The notes under the pieces were generated by a model. The model did no database searches. It saw nothing but the letters and a program-made list of their open reading frames with translations, and was not told where the DNA came from. From the NCBI RefSeq assembly GCF_010211755.1, contig NZ_PDWR01000004.1, positions 1 through 64,000 of the forward strand: a stretch of DNA of 64,000 nt, read 5' to 3'. Shown piece after piece: positions 1-18,560 of this stretch (within the stretch, counting starts at the first letter, position 1; the number at the start of each line of letters is the position of its first letter). This DNA comes from Pseudoxanthomonas sangjuensis. Its GTDB lineage: Bacteria; Pseudomonadota; Gammaproteobacteria; Xanthomonadales; Xanthomonadaceae. The translations under genes and the position numbers were made by a program.

Positions 1-1191
1 CCATGGCAAAGGGTAAATTCGAGCGCACCAAGCCCCACGTGAACGTGGGCACGATTGGCCACGTGGACCACGGCAAGACGACGCTGACGGCGGCGCTGAC
101 GAAGGTGGGCGCGGAGCGTTTCGGCGGTGAGTTCAAGGACTACTCGTCGATCGACGCGGCGCCGGAGGAGAAGGCGCGCGGCATCACGATTTCGACGGCG
201 CACGTCGAATACGAAAGCCCGACCCGCCACTATGCGCACGTGGACTGCCCGGGGCACGCCGACTACGTGAAGAACATGATCACGGGTGCGGCGCAGATGG
301 ACGGCGCGATCCTGGTGTGCTCGGCCGCGGACGGCCCGATGCCGCAGACCCGCGAGCACATTCTGCTGGCGCGCCAGGTGGGCGTGCCGTACATCGTGGT
401 CTACCTGAACAAGGCGGACATGGTGGACGACGCCGAGCTGCTGGAGCTGGTGGAGATGGAAGTGCGCGAGCTTCTGTCCAAGTACGAGTTCCCGGGCGAC
501 GACACCCCGATCATCAAGGGTTCGGCGCTGAAGGCGCTGGAAGGCGACCAGTCGGAGATCGGCGTGCCGTCGATCATTGCGCTGGTGCAGGCGCTGGACG
601 ACTACATTCCGACCCCGGAGCGCGACGTTGACAAGCCGTTCCTGATGCCGGTGGAAGACGTGTTCTCGATCTCGGGCCGCGGCACCGTGGTGACCGGCCG
701 CATCGAGCGCGGCGTGATCAAGGTGGGCGACGAAATCGAGATCGTGGGCATCCGCCCGACCACCAAGACCACGGTGACCGGCGTGGAGATGTTCCGCAAG
801 CTGCTGGACCAGGGCCAGGCGGGCGACAACGCGGGCCTGCTGCTGCGCGGCACCAAGCGCGACGAAGTGGAGCGCGGCCAGGTGCTGGCCAAGCCGGGCA
901 CGATCACCCCGCACACCGAGTTCGAGGCCGAGGTGTACGTGCTGTCGAAGGACGAGGGCGGCCGTCATACCCCGTTCTTCAAGGGCTACCGTCCGCAGTT
1001 CTACTTCCGCACGACCGACATCACCGGTGCGGTGACGCTGCCGGAAGGCGTGGAGATGGTGATGCCGGGCGACAACATCAAGATGACCGTGGCGCTGATC
1101 AACCCGGTGGCGATGGACGAGGGCCTGCGCTTCGCGATCCGCGAGGGCGGCCGTACGGTCGGCGCCGGCGTGGTGGCCAAGATCATCAAGT
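1..1191 (+). repeat. tuf direct repeat, copy A (partner 17338-18528)
   Basis: The DNA from two bases before the ATG through the first base of the stop codon matches 17338-18528, apparently base for base. Alternative reading frames on both strands give the same translations in the two copies, which supports nucleotide and not just protein identity. The match ends inside the stop codon (TAA here, TGA there) and the downstream flanks are unrelated. This is typical of gene conversion between duplicated tuf genes. Confidence 0.9.
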
Positions 1192-1193
1192 AA
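3..1193 (+). CDS. tuf: Elongation factor Tu, copy 1
   Basis: This 396-residue GTPase delivers aminoacyl-tRNA to the ribosomal A site in the cytoplasm. The G-domain motifs are all visible: GHVDHGKT (P-loop), DCPGHADY (switch II) and NKADMVDD (guanine specificity), followed by the two beta-barrel domains. Length is normal for bacterial EF-Tu. The start is the ATG two bases into the window, so its ribosome-binding site lies outside. The protein is identical to the second copy at 17340-18530; this copy ends in TAA, the other in TGA. It is followed by tRNA-Trp and secE-nusG, the usual tufB-type setting. Confidence 0.98.
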   Translation: MAKGKFERTKPHVNVGTIGHVDHGKTTLTAALTKVGAERFGGEFKDYSSIDAAPEEKARGITISTAHVEYESPTRHYAHVDCPGHADYVKNMITGAAQMDGAILVCSAADGPMPQTREHILLARQVGVPYIVVYLNKADMVDDAELLELVEMEVRELLSKYEFPGDDTPIIKGSALKALEGDQSEIGVPSIIALVQALDDYIPTPERDVDKPFLMPVEDVFSISGRGTVVTGRIERGVIKVGDEIEIVGIRPTTKTTVTGVEMFRKLLDQGQAGDNAGLLLRGTKRDEVERGQVLAKPGTITPHTEFEAEVYVLSKDEGGRHTPFFKGYRPQFYFRTTDITGAVTLPEGVEMVMPGDNIKMTVALINPVAMDEGLRFAIREGGRTVGAGVVAKIIK

Positions 1194-1288
1194 GCTGTAT
1201 CTGGCAGGGTCGCCGCAAGGCGGCTTTGCCGCGTCGAAGGGCGAGTCGGAGACGGCTCGCCGTCGCCGTCTAAGCGGTTCCACAATTT

Positions 1289-1364
<76 letters not shown>

Positions 1365-1434
1365 AACCCGCGGCCTGCCGCGGCGGTCCCGGCCCTCGTG
1401 GCCGGCCGCACATCATCGAAGAGTTGGCGTCATC

Positions 1435-1830
1435 TTGAACAGCAAGGTCGAAAATCCGAAAGCCGGCGCTTCCGCCGCCGACATCGCCAAGTACGTGCTG
1501 GCGCTGGCGCTGCTGGCGGCCGGTCTGGCCGCTTGGTGGTATTTCGCCGGCCAGTGGAACACGCCCCTGCGTGCGCTGGCGGTGGTCGCCGGGCTGGTGC
1601 TCGGCGCGGGCGTGTTCCTGACCACGGCCAAGGGCCGCCAGACCCGCGAGTTCCTCGGCGAGTCGCGCTTCGAGCTGCGCAAGGTGGTCTGGCCGACTCG
1701 CCAGGAGGCCTGGCGCATGACCTGGGTGGTGATCGTGGCCGTCGTCATCCTCAGCCTGATCCTGGCCGGCTTCGACCTGGTCATCAAGAACGCGATCGAG
1801 TGGCTCCTCGGTTCCGGTCGCGCCGCGTAA
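1435..1830 (+). CDS. secE: Preprotein translocase subunit SecE
   Basis: SecE is the small inner-membrane subunit of the SecYEG protein-export channel and clamps SecY. The 131-residue product has three hydrophobic segments (about residues 20-38, 45-63 and 97-119), like the longer gammaproteobacterial SecE. The conserved cytoplasmic stretch with [13 protein letters not shown] precedes the last membrane helix and is diagnostic. The start is TTG at 1435, with a weak GAAGAG 11 nt upstream; no better in-frame ATG exists. It is followed 10 nt later by nusG, probably in one transcript. Confidence 0.95.
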   Translation: MNSKVENPKAGASAADIAKYVLALALLAAGLAAWWYFAGQWNTPLRALAVVAGLVLGAGVFLTTAKGRQTREFLGESRFELRKVVWPTRQEAWRMTWVVIVAVVILSLILAGFDLVIKNAIEWLLGSGRAA

Positions 1831-1840
1831 GGAGAATGCC

Positions 1841-2398
1841 TTGAAGCGTTGGTACGTCGTTCACGCCTATTCGGGCTTCGAGAAATCGGTGGCGCAGGCC
1901 CTGCGCGACCGCATCGCGCGCGCCGGCATGCAGGACCGGTTCGGCGACGTGCTGGTGCCGACCGAGGAAGTGGTGGAGATGCGCTCCGGCCAGAAGCGCC
2001 GTTCCGAGCGCAAGTTCTTCCCCGGCTACGTGCTGGTCCAGATCGAAACCCACGACGAAGCCGGCATACCGCGCATGGACAACGAGAGCTGGCACCTGGT
2101 CAAGGAGACCAGCAAGGTGCTCGGTTTCATCGGCGGCACCGCCGACCGTCCGCTGCCGATCCGCGACGAAGAGGCGGCCGCCATCCTCGATCGCGTGCAG
2201 GAAGGCGTCGAGAAGCCCAGGCCGAAGGTACTGTTCGAGCCGGGCGAGATGGTTCGCGTCACCGACGGCCCGTTCAACGACTTCAACGGCGTGGTCGAAG
2301 AGGTCAATTACGAGAAGAGCCGCCTGCGCGTGGCGGTGCTGATCTTCGGCCGGTCCACCCCGGTGGAACTGGAATTCGGCCAGGTCGAGAAGGCCTGA
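1841..2398 (+). CDS. nusG: Transcription termination/antitermination protein NusG
   Basis: NusG binds the RNA polymerase clamp, suppresses pausing and links polymerase to Rho or to ribosomal S10. The 185-residue protein has the N-terminal NGN domain beginning [16 protein letters not shown] and a C-terminal KOW domain around [19 protein letters not shown]. The start is TTG at 1841 with a good AAGGAG at 1829-1834 that overlaps the secE stop codon. The nearby ATG at 1836 is followed directly by a stop. A GC-rich hairpin (2408-2426) lies just downstream. Confidence 0.97.
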   Translation: MKRWYVVHAYSGFEKSVAQALRDRIARAGMQDRFGDVLVPTEEVVEMRSGQKRRSERKFFPGYVLVQIETHDEAGIPRMDNESWHLVKETSKVLGFIGGTADRPLPIRDEEAAAILDRVQEGVEKPRPKVLFEPGEMVRVTDGPFNDFNGVVEEVNYEKSRLRVAVLIFGRSTPVELEFGQVEKA

Positions 2399-2407
2399 GC
2401 CGGGCCC

Positions 2408-2618
2408 GGCGGCCCCACGGGCCGCCAAAAGCTGCTATATTAAGCGGCTCACTGTGCCCGCTGGACCGGGCGAAACGCCGGCCGCACCTGTTGCGGCCGT
2501 TCGTGCCGTGGGGCGAAAGTCCTTGTGAATCATGGTTTTACGCGGTGCCGGGACGCGTGATTTTTCCGGCGCGATGGGGAGCCCGAGGTTCGGGCGCTAG
2601 CACCCGGAGACAATCGAA
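2408..2618 (+). promoter_or_regulatory. nusG-rplK intergenic: hairpin, possible promoter and structured rplK leader
   Basis: A perfect 8-bp hairpin (2408-2415/2419-2426) directly after nusG could end the secE-nusG message, although it lacks a T-run. A TATATT candidate -10 at 2436-2441 follows without a clear -35. The presumed leader then holds the perfect hairpin 2479-2486/2492-2499 and the hairpin 2581-2586/2590-2595, the latter preceded by GATGGGGAGCCC. In E. coli, L1 represses rplKA by binding the rplK leader, so this last part is the best place to look for an L1 site. That assignment is inference. Confidence 0.45.
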
Positions 2619-3047
2619 ATGGCAAAGAAAGTAATCGGCTACATCAAGCTGCAGGTGAAGGCCGGCCAGGCCAACCCCTCGCCGCCGGTCGGTCCCGCGC
2701 TGGGCCAGCGCGGCCTGAACATCATGGAATTCTGCAAGGCGTTCAACGCCGCCACGCAGAAGCTGGAGCCGGGCATCCCGGTGCCGGTCATCATCACGGC
2801 CTATTCCGACCGTACCTTCACCTTCATCACCAAGAGCACCCCGGCCACCGTGCTGCTCAAGAAGGCGGCCGGCATCCAGTCCGGCTCCAAGCGCCCGAAC
2901 ACCGAGAAGGTGGGCAAGGTCACCCGCAAGCAGCTCGAGGACATCGCCAAGGCGAAGGAGCCCGACCTGACCGCGGCCGACCTGGATGCGGCGGTGCGCA
3001 CCATCGCGGGCTCGGCCCGTTCGATGGGCCTGACGGTGGAGGGTTGA
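2619..3047 (+). CDS. rplK: 50S ribosomal protein L11
   Basis: L11 binds 23S rRNA in the GTPase-associated centre together with the L10-L12 stalk and is needed for stringent-response sensing by RelA. The 142-residue length matches E. coli. The N-terminal domain has the proline-rich [17 protein letters not shown]. The C-terminal RNA-binding domain ends at [12 protein letters not shown]. The ATG at 2619 follows a GGAGA-type site. rplA begins 4 nt after its stop, so the two are cotranscribed and probably share L1 feedback. Confidence 0.98.
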   Translation: MAKKVIGYIKLQVKAGQANPSPPVGPALGQRGLNIMEFCKAFNAATQKLEPGIPVPVIITAYSDRTFTFITKSTPATVLLKKAAGIQSGSKRPNTEKVGKVTRKQLEDIAKAKEPDLTAADLDAAVRTIAGSARSMGLTVEG

Positions 3048-3051
3048 GGAC

Positions 3052-3750
3052 ATGGCATTGAACAAGCGACAGAAAGCGATCCTCGCCGCGGTCACCCCGG
3101 GCAAGGCCTACGCCATCGATGAGGCGTTGAAGATCATCAAGACCGCGACCAAGGCAAAGTTCGTCGAGTCCGTCGACGTCGCCGTGCGCCTGGGCGTGGA
3201 CGCGAAGAAGTCCGACCAGCAGGTGCGCGGTTCGACCGTGCTGCCGGCCGGCACCGGCAAGAGCGTGCGCGTGGCGGTGTTCGCCCCGGCCGGCGCGAAG
3301 GCCGACGAGGCCCTGGCCGCTGGCGCCGACGTGGTCGGCATGGACGACCTGGCCGAGAAGATGCAGGCCGGCGACATCAACTACGACGTGGTCATCGCCA
3401 CGCCGGACGCGATGCGCGTGGTCGGCAAGCTCGGCACCGTGCTGGGCCCGCGCGGCCTGATGCCGAACCCCAAGGTCGGCACCGTGTCGCCGAACCCGGC
3501 CGAGGCGGTGAAGAACGCCAAGTCGGGCCAGGTGCGCTACCGCACCGACAAGGCCGGCATCATCCACTGCACGATCGGCAAGGCCAGCTTCGAGGACGAG
3601 GCGCTGAAGTCGAACCTGCAGGCGCTGCTCGCCGACCTGGTCAAGGCCAAGCCGTCGCAGGCCAAGGGCCAGTACCTGCAGAAGATCTCGATCAGCTCGA
3701 CCATGGGTCCGGGCGTGATCGTCGACCAGGCTTCGCTGAGCCTGAAGTGA
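3052..3750 (+). CDS. rplA: 50S ribosomal protein L1
   Basis: L1 forms the mobile stalk at the E site that helps release deacylated tRNA, and in many bacteria it represses its own rplKA mRNA. The 232-residue protein shows the conserved segments [20 protein letters not shown] and [14 protein letters not shown]. It is coupled to rplK with a 4-nt gap. It is followed by an 11-bp perfect hairpin and then by the long L10 leader region. Confidence 0.98.
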   Translation: MALNKRQKAILAAVTPGKAYAIDEALKIIKTATKAKFVESVDVAVRLGVDAKKSDQQVRGSTVLPAGTGKSVRVAVFAPAGAKADEALAAGADVVGMDDLAEKMQAGDINYDVVIATPDAMRVVGKLGTVLGPRGLMPNPKVGTVSPNPAEAVKNAKSGQVRYRTDKAGIIHCTIGKASFEDEALKSNLQALLADLVKAKPSQAKGQYLQKISISSTMGPGVIVDQASLSLK

Positions 3751-3758
3751 CGTGGCGG

Positions 3759-3782
3759 CGCGTCCGCGCTTGCGCGGACGCG
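3759..3782 (+). terminator. Hairpin after rplA (terminator or processing site)
   Basis: Bases 3759-3769 pair perfectly with 3772-3782 around a TT centre, and TTTG follows. The position 8 nt after the rplA stop suggests partial termination or protection of the rplKA 3' end before rplJL. The 24 bases from 3745 that include its left arm recur with one mismatch at the end of tuf copy 2 (18525-18548). Confidence 0.55.
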
Positions 3783-3849
3783 TTTGCCGGAAGAATGCTT
3801 CACCCCTCCCCCGGCGACGGGGAAGGGCGCAACCAAATTTTGGGGGCAG

Positions 3850-4040
3850 TCGCGGATGGCCGAGCAGGCCCGAAGCGACAGCCGTCAAAGACCGCAGGTG
3901 CGGTCAGCGCGCCACGACGACGGGCAGGGAAGCTCGGTGCATTGCACGGAGTCGCCGTCGGGGCAAGCGGGGTCGCTTGATCCATCCGCGTAACAGCGGA
4001 GAAGCCTGCGCAGATGGTGCCGCCTTCTGGAAGTTTCTGG
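3850..4040 (+). promoter_or_regulatory. Ribosomal protein L10 leader
   Basis: The 425-bp gap between rplA and rplJ contains the two signature strands of the L10 leader: CCGTCAAAGACCGCAGGTG (3882-3900) and CCTGCGCAGATGGTG (4005-4019). They resemble the E. coli rplJ leader elements CGUC-AAGACCGCAGG and CCUGCGUAGACGGUG. In the known family, L10-(L7/L12) complexes bind here and repress rplJL translation. A 3801-3830 CCCTCCCC/GGGGAAGGG palindrome precedes it. Exact 5' and 3' limits are approximate; the remainder to 4175 is presumably leader, with AGGAG before the rplJ ATG. Confidence 0.8.
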
Positions 4041-4175
4041 TTCCAACGCGATTGGGACGAGAGTCGGAAAGGCCACCACCGGGATGCCGATCGGCGTCCC
4101 CGGCGTCCAGGAAGGACGCCGCCCTGGACCGCGAGCGGCAGGAGCCGCGAGCGGAATTCAATCGGAGGAGTGTAA

Positions 4176-4703
4176 ATGGCTCTGAATCTGTCCCAGAAGC
4201 AAGAAGTTGTCGCCGAACTGGCAGACGTCGCCGCCAAGGCCCACTCCTTGATCGCCGCCGAATACGCTGGCACCACGGTCTCGCAGATGACCGCGATGCG
4301 CAAGAAGGCCCGCGAAACCGGCGTGTACTTGAAAGTCGTCAAGAACACGCTGGCCGCGCGCGCCGTCGAAGGCACGGAATACGAGGTTGTCAAGGACAAG
4401 CTCGTCGGTCCGCTGCTGTACGCGTTCTCGACCGAGGAGCCCGGCGCCGCCGGCCGCCTGATCAAGGAATTCGCCAAGGGCAACGACAAGCTGCAGCCCA
4501 GGCTCGTTGCGCTGAATGGCCAGCTGTACCCGGCCAGCCACGTCGACGTGCTGGCTTCGCTGCCGACCCGCGAACAGGCCCTGGCCATGCTGGCCAGCGT
4601 GCTGTCCGAGCCGGCCCGTATGTTCGCCCGCGCCGTCAAGGCCGTGGCCGACAAGCAGGGTGGCGGCGAGGAAGCCGTCGCCGAAGCCGCGGCCGAAGCC
4701 TGA
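4176..4703 (+). CDS. rplJ: 50S ribosomal protein L10
   Basis: L10 is the base of the flexible L7/L12 stalk; it binds 23S rRNA and carries L12 dimers. The 175-residue protein begins [17 protein letters not shown] and has the conserved [15 protein letters not shown] and the helical, alanine-rich C-terminus that binds L12. The ATG follows GGAGG by about 8 nt. It is preceded by its autoregulatory leader and followed 48 nt later by rplL. Confidence 0.98.
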   Translation: MALNLSQKQEVVAELADVAAKAHSLIAAEYAGTTVSQMTAMRKKARETGVYLKVVKNTLAARAVEGTEYEVVKDKLVGPLLYAFSTEEPGAAGRLIKEFAKGNDKLQPRLVALNGQLYPASHVDVLASLPTREQALAMLASVLSEPARMFARAVKAVADKQGGGEEAVAEAAAEA

Positions 4704-4751
4704 GTTCGACGTCCGTAATCCTTAACCCAGAAATCATTCAAAGGTAATCAC

Positions 4752-5123
4752 ATGTCCCTTACCAACGAACAGATCGTCGACGCGATCGCCGAAAAGAACC
4801 TGATGGAAGTGATGGAGCTGGTCAAGGCCATCGAAGAGAAGTTCGGCGTTTCCGCCGCCGCCCCGGTCGCCGTGGCCGCCGGTCCGGCCGCCGCCGCCGC
4901 CCCGGCCGAAGAGCAGACCGAGTTCACCGTCGTGCTGAAGTCGGCCGGCGACAAGAAGGTCGAAGTCATCAAGGCCGTCCGCGCCATCACCGGCCTGGGC
5001 CTGAAGGAAGCCAAGGACCTGACCGAGGCCGGCGGCATCGTGAAGGAAGGCGCGTCGAAGGACGACGCGGCGAAGTTCAAGAAGGACCTCGAGGCTGCCG
5101 GCGCGACCGTCGAAGTCAAGTAA
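4752..5123 (+). CDS. rplL: 50S ribosomal protein L7/L12
   Basis: L7/L12 is the multicopy acidic stalk protein that recruits translational GTPases. The 123-residue product has the N-terminal dimerisation domain (about 1-35), a flexible Ala/Pro hinge (about 36-54) and the C-terminal factor-binding domain with [20 protein letters not shown]. The upstream site AAGGTAATC is weak. An attenuator-like hairpin (5164-5191) follows, as expected between rplL and rpoB. Confidence 0.98.
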   Translation: MSLTNEQIVDAIAEKNLMEVMELVKAIEEKFGVSAAAPVAVAAGPAAAAAPAEEQTEFTVVLKSAGDKKVEVIKAVRAITGLGLKEAKDLTEAGGIVKEGASKDDAAKFKKDLEAAGATVEVK

Positions 5124-5163
5124 TCGTTGCACGCCGTCCGCGCAACATCGTGACGGCAAGCCG

Positions 5164-5191
5164 AGGCCGGGGGCGCAAGCCCCTGGCCTTT
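5164..5191 (+). terminator. rplL-rpoB attenuator hairpin
   Basis: An 11-bp stem (5164-5174/5179-5189, with one G-T pair) is closed by a GNRA loop, GCAA, and followed by a short T-run (5189-5191). Located 40 nt after rplL, it matches the position where E. coli has a partial terminator that reduces rpoBC transcription relative to rplJL. Efficiency cannot be judged from sequence. Confidence 0.6.
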
Positions 5192-5215
5192 GGCCGTTGT
5201 TGAAGTGCGGTTGCA

Positions 5216-5290
5216 GGTTCTTGGTTTCTGGTTGTTGGGGAAGACGGATAACGCCCTTCCCGGCAACCAAGAACCAACAACCAGGAACCA
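5216..5290 (+). repeat. Long imperfect inverted repeat before rpoB
   Basis: The left arm 5216-5243 and right arm 5256-5290 are built from the same words (GGTTCTTGG, CTGGTTGTTGG and their complements) and can fold into a hairpin of roughly 28-34 bp with several bulges. The centre is about 12 nt. The base composition (G/T-rich against A/C-rich arms) differs from all flanking genes, suggesting an inserted intergenic repeat. It lies in the 338-bp rplL-rpoB gap. Confidence 0.65.
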
Positions 5291-5308
5291 CAAAATCCCG
5301 AGTTGGTA

Positions 5309-5398
5309 GTTGGAAGCAGATTCAGACAGGCGTGCTGGTGCCGGCAATACCAGCGGCTTCCAACTGACGATTTCCCGCTTTTCCTTGCGACAAGGAAA
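5309..5398 (+). promoter_or_regulatory. Nested hairpins in the rpoB leader
   Basis: GTTGGAAGC (5309-5317) pairs with GCTTCCAAC (5356-5364), enclosing an inner pair GCTGGT/ACCAGC (5334-5339/5349-5354). A second hairpin TTTCCTTG-CGA-CAAGGAAA covers 5380-5398. In E. coli the equivalent interval carries an RNase III processing site. These long stems are the natural candidates for such processing here, which is inference. Confidence 0.5.
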
Positions 5399-5461
5399 CG
5401 GCAACGAACATCCCCCCGGAGCCGCCGGCGCGCGGCTCCCAGATGCCAGAGGCACAGCCAC

Positions 5462-9616
<4,155 letters not shown>

Positions 9617-9696
9617 TCCGGACGGCCGGGAGACGCGCCTCCCGGCCGGACTTTCCACTTCCCGCCCCCAAGAATTCCTCCTGACGGAGAAAACTA

Positions 9697-13917
<4,221 letters not shown>

Positions 13918-13929
13918 GGTCCGCAACAA

Positions 13930-13956
13930 CTGCCCGGCCGGTTGCCGGTCGGGCAG
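13930..13956 (+). terminator. Hairpin after rpoC
   Basis: CTGCCCG (13930-13936) pairs with CGGGCAG (13950-13956), extended by GCCGG/CCGGT inside, giving about 12 bp around a TTG loop. It lies 12 nt after the rpoC stop. No T-run follows, so it may protect the 3' end or be Rho-assisted. It separates the rpoBC unit from the str promoter. Confidence 0.55.
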
Positions 13957-14034
13957 GGTAGTACCAGGTGAAATGGGGTGCAGGATGCGCCCCGTGTTCC
14001 GGCCCGGGAGGGGCCAGGCAGGGCGAGGCCCCGG

Positions 14035-14064
14035 TTGACGGGATTTGGCGCTGCCCGCTATACT
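14035..14064 (+). promoter_or_regulatory. str operon promoter (before rpsL)
   Basis: A near-consensus sigma-70 promoter: -35 TTGACG (14035-14040), 18-nt spacer, -10 TATACT (14059-14064). Expected initiation is near 14071, immediately before a 10-bp hairpin. Almost the same module precedes rpsJ (18781-18809). It would drive rpsL-rpsG-fusA-tuf. Confidence 0.85.
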
Positions 14065-14073
14065 TTCCTGTCT

Positions 14074-14104
14074 CGGCAGGCCGGTTGCGGCCTGCCGTCG
14101 TTTT
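14074..14104 (+). promoter_or_regulatory. 5'-end leader hairpin of the str operon, attenuator-like
   Basis: CGGCAGGCCG (14074-14083) pairs perfectly with CGGCCTGCCG (14088-14097) around the loop GTTG, followed by TCGTTTTC. The stem would begin within a few bases of the transcript start. Stem plus T-rich stretch resembles an intrinsic terminator placed at the 5' end. A homologous hairpin occurs in the S10 leader (18820-18843). Confidence 0.65.
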
Positions 14105-14162
14105 CACGCGCAAAGCCCAGTCCGCCCGGGTCTGCGCCCCATTCGTCGAAGAATCCCGAAAA

Positions 14163-14537
14163 ATGGCAACCATCAACCAGCTGGTCCGCAAGCCGCGGCA
14201 GGCGACCACCTACAAGAGCGCCTCGCCGGCGCTGGACAAGTGCCCGCAGCGTCGCGGCGTGTGCACCCGCGTCTACACCACCACCCCGAAGAAGCCGAAC
14301 TCGGCGTTGCGCAAGGTGGCCAAGGTGCGCCTGACCAACCAGGAAGAGGTCATCAGCTATATCGGCGGCGAAGGCCACAACCTGCAGGAGCACTCGGTGG
14401 TGCTGATCCGCGGCGGCCGCGTCAAGGACCTGCCGGGCGTGCGCTACCACACCGTGCGCGGTTCGCTGGACGCCGCCGGCGTCGCCAAGCGCCGCCAGAG
14501 CCGCTCGAAGTACGGCGCCAAGCGTCCGAAGGCCTAA
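14163..14537 (+). CDS. rpsL: 30S ribosomal protein S12
   Basis: S12 lies at the decoding centre and controls accuracy. The start is the ATG at 14163 ([13 protein letters not shown]); the frame is open further upstream but that is promoter and leader. The length of 124 residues equals E. coli. The streptomycin determinants K43 (TTTPKKPNS) and K88 (GRVKDLPG) are wild type, and D89 is the residue methylthiolated by RimO in E. coli. rpsG follows after 18 nt. Confidence 0.98.
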   Translation: MATINQLVRKPRQATTYKSASPALDKCPQRRGVCTRVYTTTPKKPNSALRKVAKVRLTNQEEVISYIGGEGHNLQEHSVVLIRGGRVKDLPGVRYHTVRGSLDAAGVAKRRQSRSKYGAKRPKA

Positions 14538-14555
14538 GGTTAAGGAAACAGAATC

Positions 14556-15023
14556 ATGTCGCGTAAAGGTTCCGCCCCCCAACGTACCGTCCTGCCCGAC
14601 CCGAAGCACGGCAGCCAGACCATCGCCCGCTTCATCAACATGGTGATGCTGAGCGGCAAGAAGTCGGTCGCCGAGTCGATCGTCTATGGCGCCATGGACG
14701 TCATTGGCGAGAAGAATCCGAACCCGCTTGAGCTGGTCGAGAAGGCGCTGGACAACGTCGCCCCGACCGTCGAGGTCAAGTCGCGTCGCGTCGGCGGCGC
14801 CACCTACCAGGTGCCGGTCGAAGTGCGCGCCTCGCGCCGCCTGGCCCTGGCGATGCGCTGGCTGATCGAATCGGCGCGCAAGCGCGGCGAGAACTCGATG
14901 CCGCGCAAGCTGGCGGCCGAGCTGCTGGACGCTTCGGAAAACCGCGGCGGCGCGATCAAGAAGCGCGAAGAAACCCACCGCATGGCGGAAGCCAACAAGG
15001 CGTTCGCGCACTATCGCTGGTAA
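14556..15023 (+). CDS. rpsG: 30S ribosomal protein S7
   Basis: S7 nucleates assembly of the 30S head and contacts E-site tRNA; in E. coli it also represses the str operon. The 155-residue protein starts [17 protein letters not shown] and shows the conserved [15 protein letters not shown] and the C-terminal [19 protein letters not shown]. The site AAGGAAA lies before the ATG. A hairpin and 175-bp gap separate it from fusA. Confidence 0.98.
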   Translation: MSRKGSAPQRTVLPDPKHGSQTIARFINMVMLSGKKSVAESIVYGAMDVIGEKNPNPLELVEKALDNVAPTVEVKSRRVGGATYQVPVEVRASRRLALAMRWLIESARKRGENSMPRKLAAELLDASENRGGAIKKREETHRMAEANKAFAHYRW

Positions 15024-15031
15024 TGTCCTCG

Positions 15032-15148
15032 CCCCTCGGTTTCGAGGGGTCCCCGGCGCTGCCTGACAGGCGCCATCGCGGCCGCGGCGCCGCGCGACGA
15101 ATCCGAAGGCCGCCGCGAGGCGGCATTCGGCCATGTGGGATTCCCACA
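15032..15148 (+). promoter_or_regulatory. rpsG-fusA intergenic hairpins
   Basis: Within the 175-bp gap, CCCCTCG-GTTT-CGAGGGG (15032-15049) forms a perfect 7-bp hairpin just after rpsG. TGTGGG-ATT-CCCACA (15134-15148) forms a 6-bp hairpin 50 nt before the fusA start. Neither has a T-run. They may mark mRNA processing or adjust the rpsLG to fusA-tuf ratio. No clear promoter is seen. Confidence 0.4.
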
Positions 15149-15198
15149 AAGCCTGCGCCGATGCGCCGGCTTCCAACAGAGATATTTGAGAGGCGATT

Positions 15199-17289
<2,091 letters not shown>

Positions 17290-17337
17290 GGCCTTCGCCA
17301 ACCAAAGTTCCGAATCACAGATAAGAAGGTAGTCAAA

Positions 17338-18528
17338 CCATGGCAAAGGGTAAATTCGAGCGCACCAAGCCCCACGTGAACGTGGGCACGATTGGCCACG
17401 TGGACCACGGCAAGACGACGCTGACGGCGGCGCTGACGAAGGTGGGCGCGGAGCGTTTCGGCGGTGAGTTCAAGGACTACTCGTCGATCGACGCGGCGCC
17501 GGAGGAGAAGGCGCGCGGCATCACGATTTCGACGGCGCACGTCGAATACGAAAGCCCGACCCGCCACTATGCGCACGTGGACTGCCCGGGGCACGCCGAC
17601 TACGTGAAGAACATGATCACGGGTGCGGCGCAGATGGACGGCGCGATCCTGGTGTGCTCGGCCGCGGACGGCCCGATGCCGCAGACCCGCGAGCACATTC
17701 TGCTGGCGCGCCAGGTGGGCGTGCCGTACATCGTGGTCTACCTGAACAAGGCGGACATGGTGGACGACGCCGAGCTGCTGGAGCTGGTGGAGATGGAAGT
17801 GCGCGAGCTTCTGTCCAAGTACGAGTTCCCGGGCGACGACACCCCGATCATCAAGGGTTCGGCGCTGAAGGCGCTGGAAGGCGACCAGTCGGAGATCGGC
17901 GTGCCGTCGATCATTGCGCTGGTGCAGGCGCTGGACGACTACATTCCGACCCCGGAGCGCGACGTTGACAAGCCGTTCCTGATGCCGGTGGAAGACGTGT
18001 TCTCGATCTCGGGCCGCGGCACCGTGGTGACCGGCCGCATCGAGCGCGGCGTGATCAAGGTGGGCGACGAAATCGAGATCGTGGGCATCCGCCCGACCAC
18101 CAAGACCACGGTGACCGGCGTGGAGATGTTCCGCAAGCTGCTGGACCAGGGCCAGGCGGGCGACAACGCGGGCCTGCTGCTGCGCGGCACCAAGCGCGAC
18201 GAAGTGGAGCGCGGCCAGGTGCTGGCCAAGCCGGGCACGATCACCCCGCACACCGAGTTCGAGGCCGAGGTGTACGTGCTGTCGAAGGACGAGGGCGGCC
18301 GTCATACCCCGTTCTTCAAGGGCTACCGTCCGCAGTTCTACTTCCGCACGACCGACATCACCGGTGCGGTGACGCTGCCGGAAGGCGTGGAGATGGTGAT
18401 GCCGGGCGACAACATCAAGATGACCGTGGCGCTGATCAACCCGGTGGCGATGGACGAGGGCCTGCGCTTCGCGATCCGCGAGGGCGGCCGTACGGTCGGC
18501 GCCGGCGTGGTGGCCAAGATCATCAAGT
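17338..18528 (+). repeat. tuf direct repeat, copy B (partner 1-1191)
   Basis: This is the partner of the repeat at 1-1191, in direct orientation about 17.3 kb away. Recombination between the copies could delete or duplicate the essential genes between them, so the pair is presumably maintained by gene conversion. Confidence 0.9.
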
Positions 18529-18530
18529 GA
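17340..18530 (+). CDS. tuf: Elongation factor Tu, copy 2
   Basis: This is the second EF-Tu, identical in protein sequence (396 residues) to the copy at 3-1193 and carrying the same [16 protein letters not shown] and NKAD motifs. It is the last gene of the rpsL-rpsG-fusA-tuf operon. An AGAAGGTAG site precedes the ATG. It ends in TGA and is followed by an 8-bp hairpin (18541-18560). Only the stop codon and flanks distinguish the two genes. Confidence 0.98.
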   Translation: MAKGKFERTKPHVNVGTIGHVDHGKTTLTAALTKVGAERFGGEFKDYSSIDAAPEEKARGITISTAHVEYESPTRHYAHVDCPGHADYVKNMITGAAQMDGAILVCSAADGPMPQTREHILLARQVGVPYIVVYLNKADMVDDAELLELVEMEVRELLSKYEFPGDDTPIIKGSALKALEGDQSEIGVPSIIALVQALDDYIPTPERDVDKPFLMPVEDVFSISGRGTVVTGRIERGVIKVGDEIEIVGIRPTTKTTVTGVEMFRKLLDQGQAGDNAGLLLRGTKRDEVERGQVLAKPGTITPHTEFEAEVYVLSKDEGGRHTPFFKGYRPQFYFRTTDITGAVTLPEGVEMVMPGDNIKMTVALINPVAMDEGLRFAIREGGRTVGAGVVAKIIK

Positions 18531-18540
18531 CGTGACGGCG

Positions 18541-18560
18541 CGTCCGCGGCAACGCGGATG
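18541..18560 (+). terminator. Hairpin after tuf copy 2
   Basis: CGTCCGCG (18541-18548) pairs with CGCGGATG (18553-18560), including one G-T pair, around the GNRA loop GCAA. It lies 10 nt after the tuf stop, with CCTTGCTGG downstream. It is the probable end of the str operon, although there is no strong T-run. The left arm belongs to a 24-nt block shared with the end of rplA. Confidence 0.5.

Noticed and set aside
5303-5461. Open reading frame extending rpoB upstream by 53 codons
   Set aside because: The extension crosses hairpins and does not resemble RpoB; the conserved N-terminus begins at the ATG at 5462.
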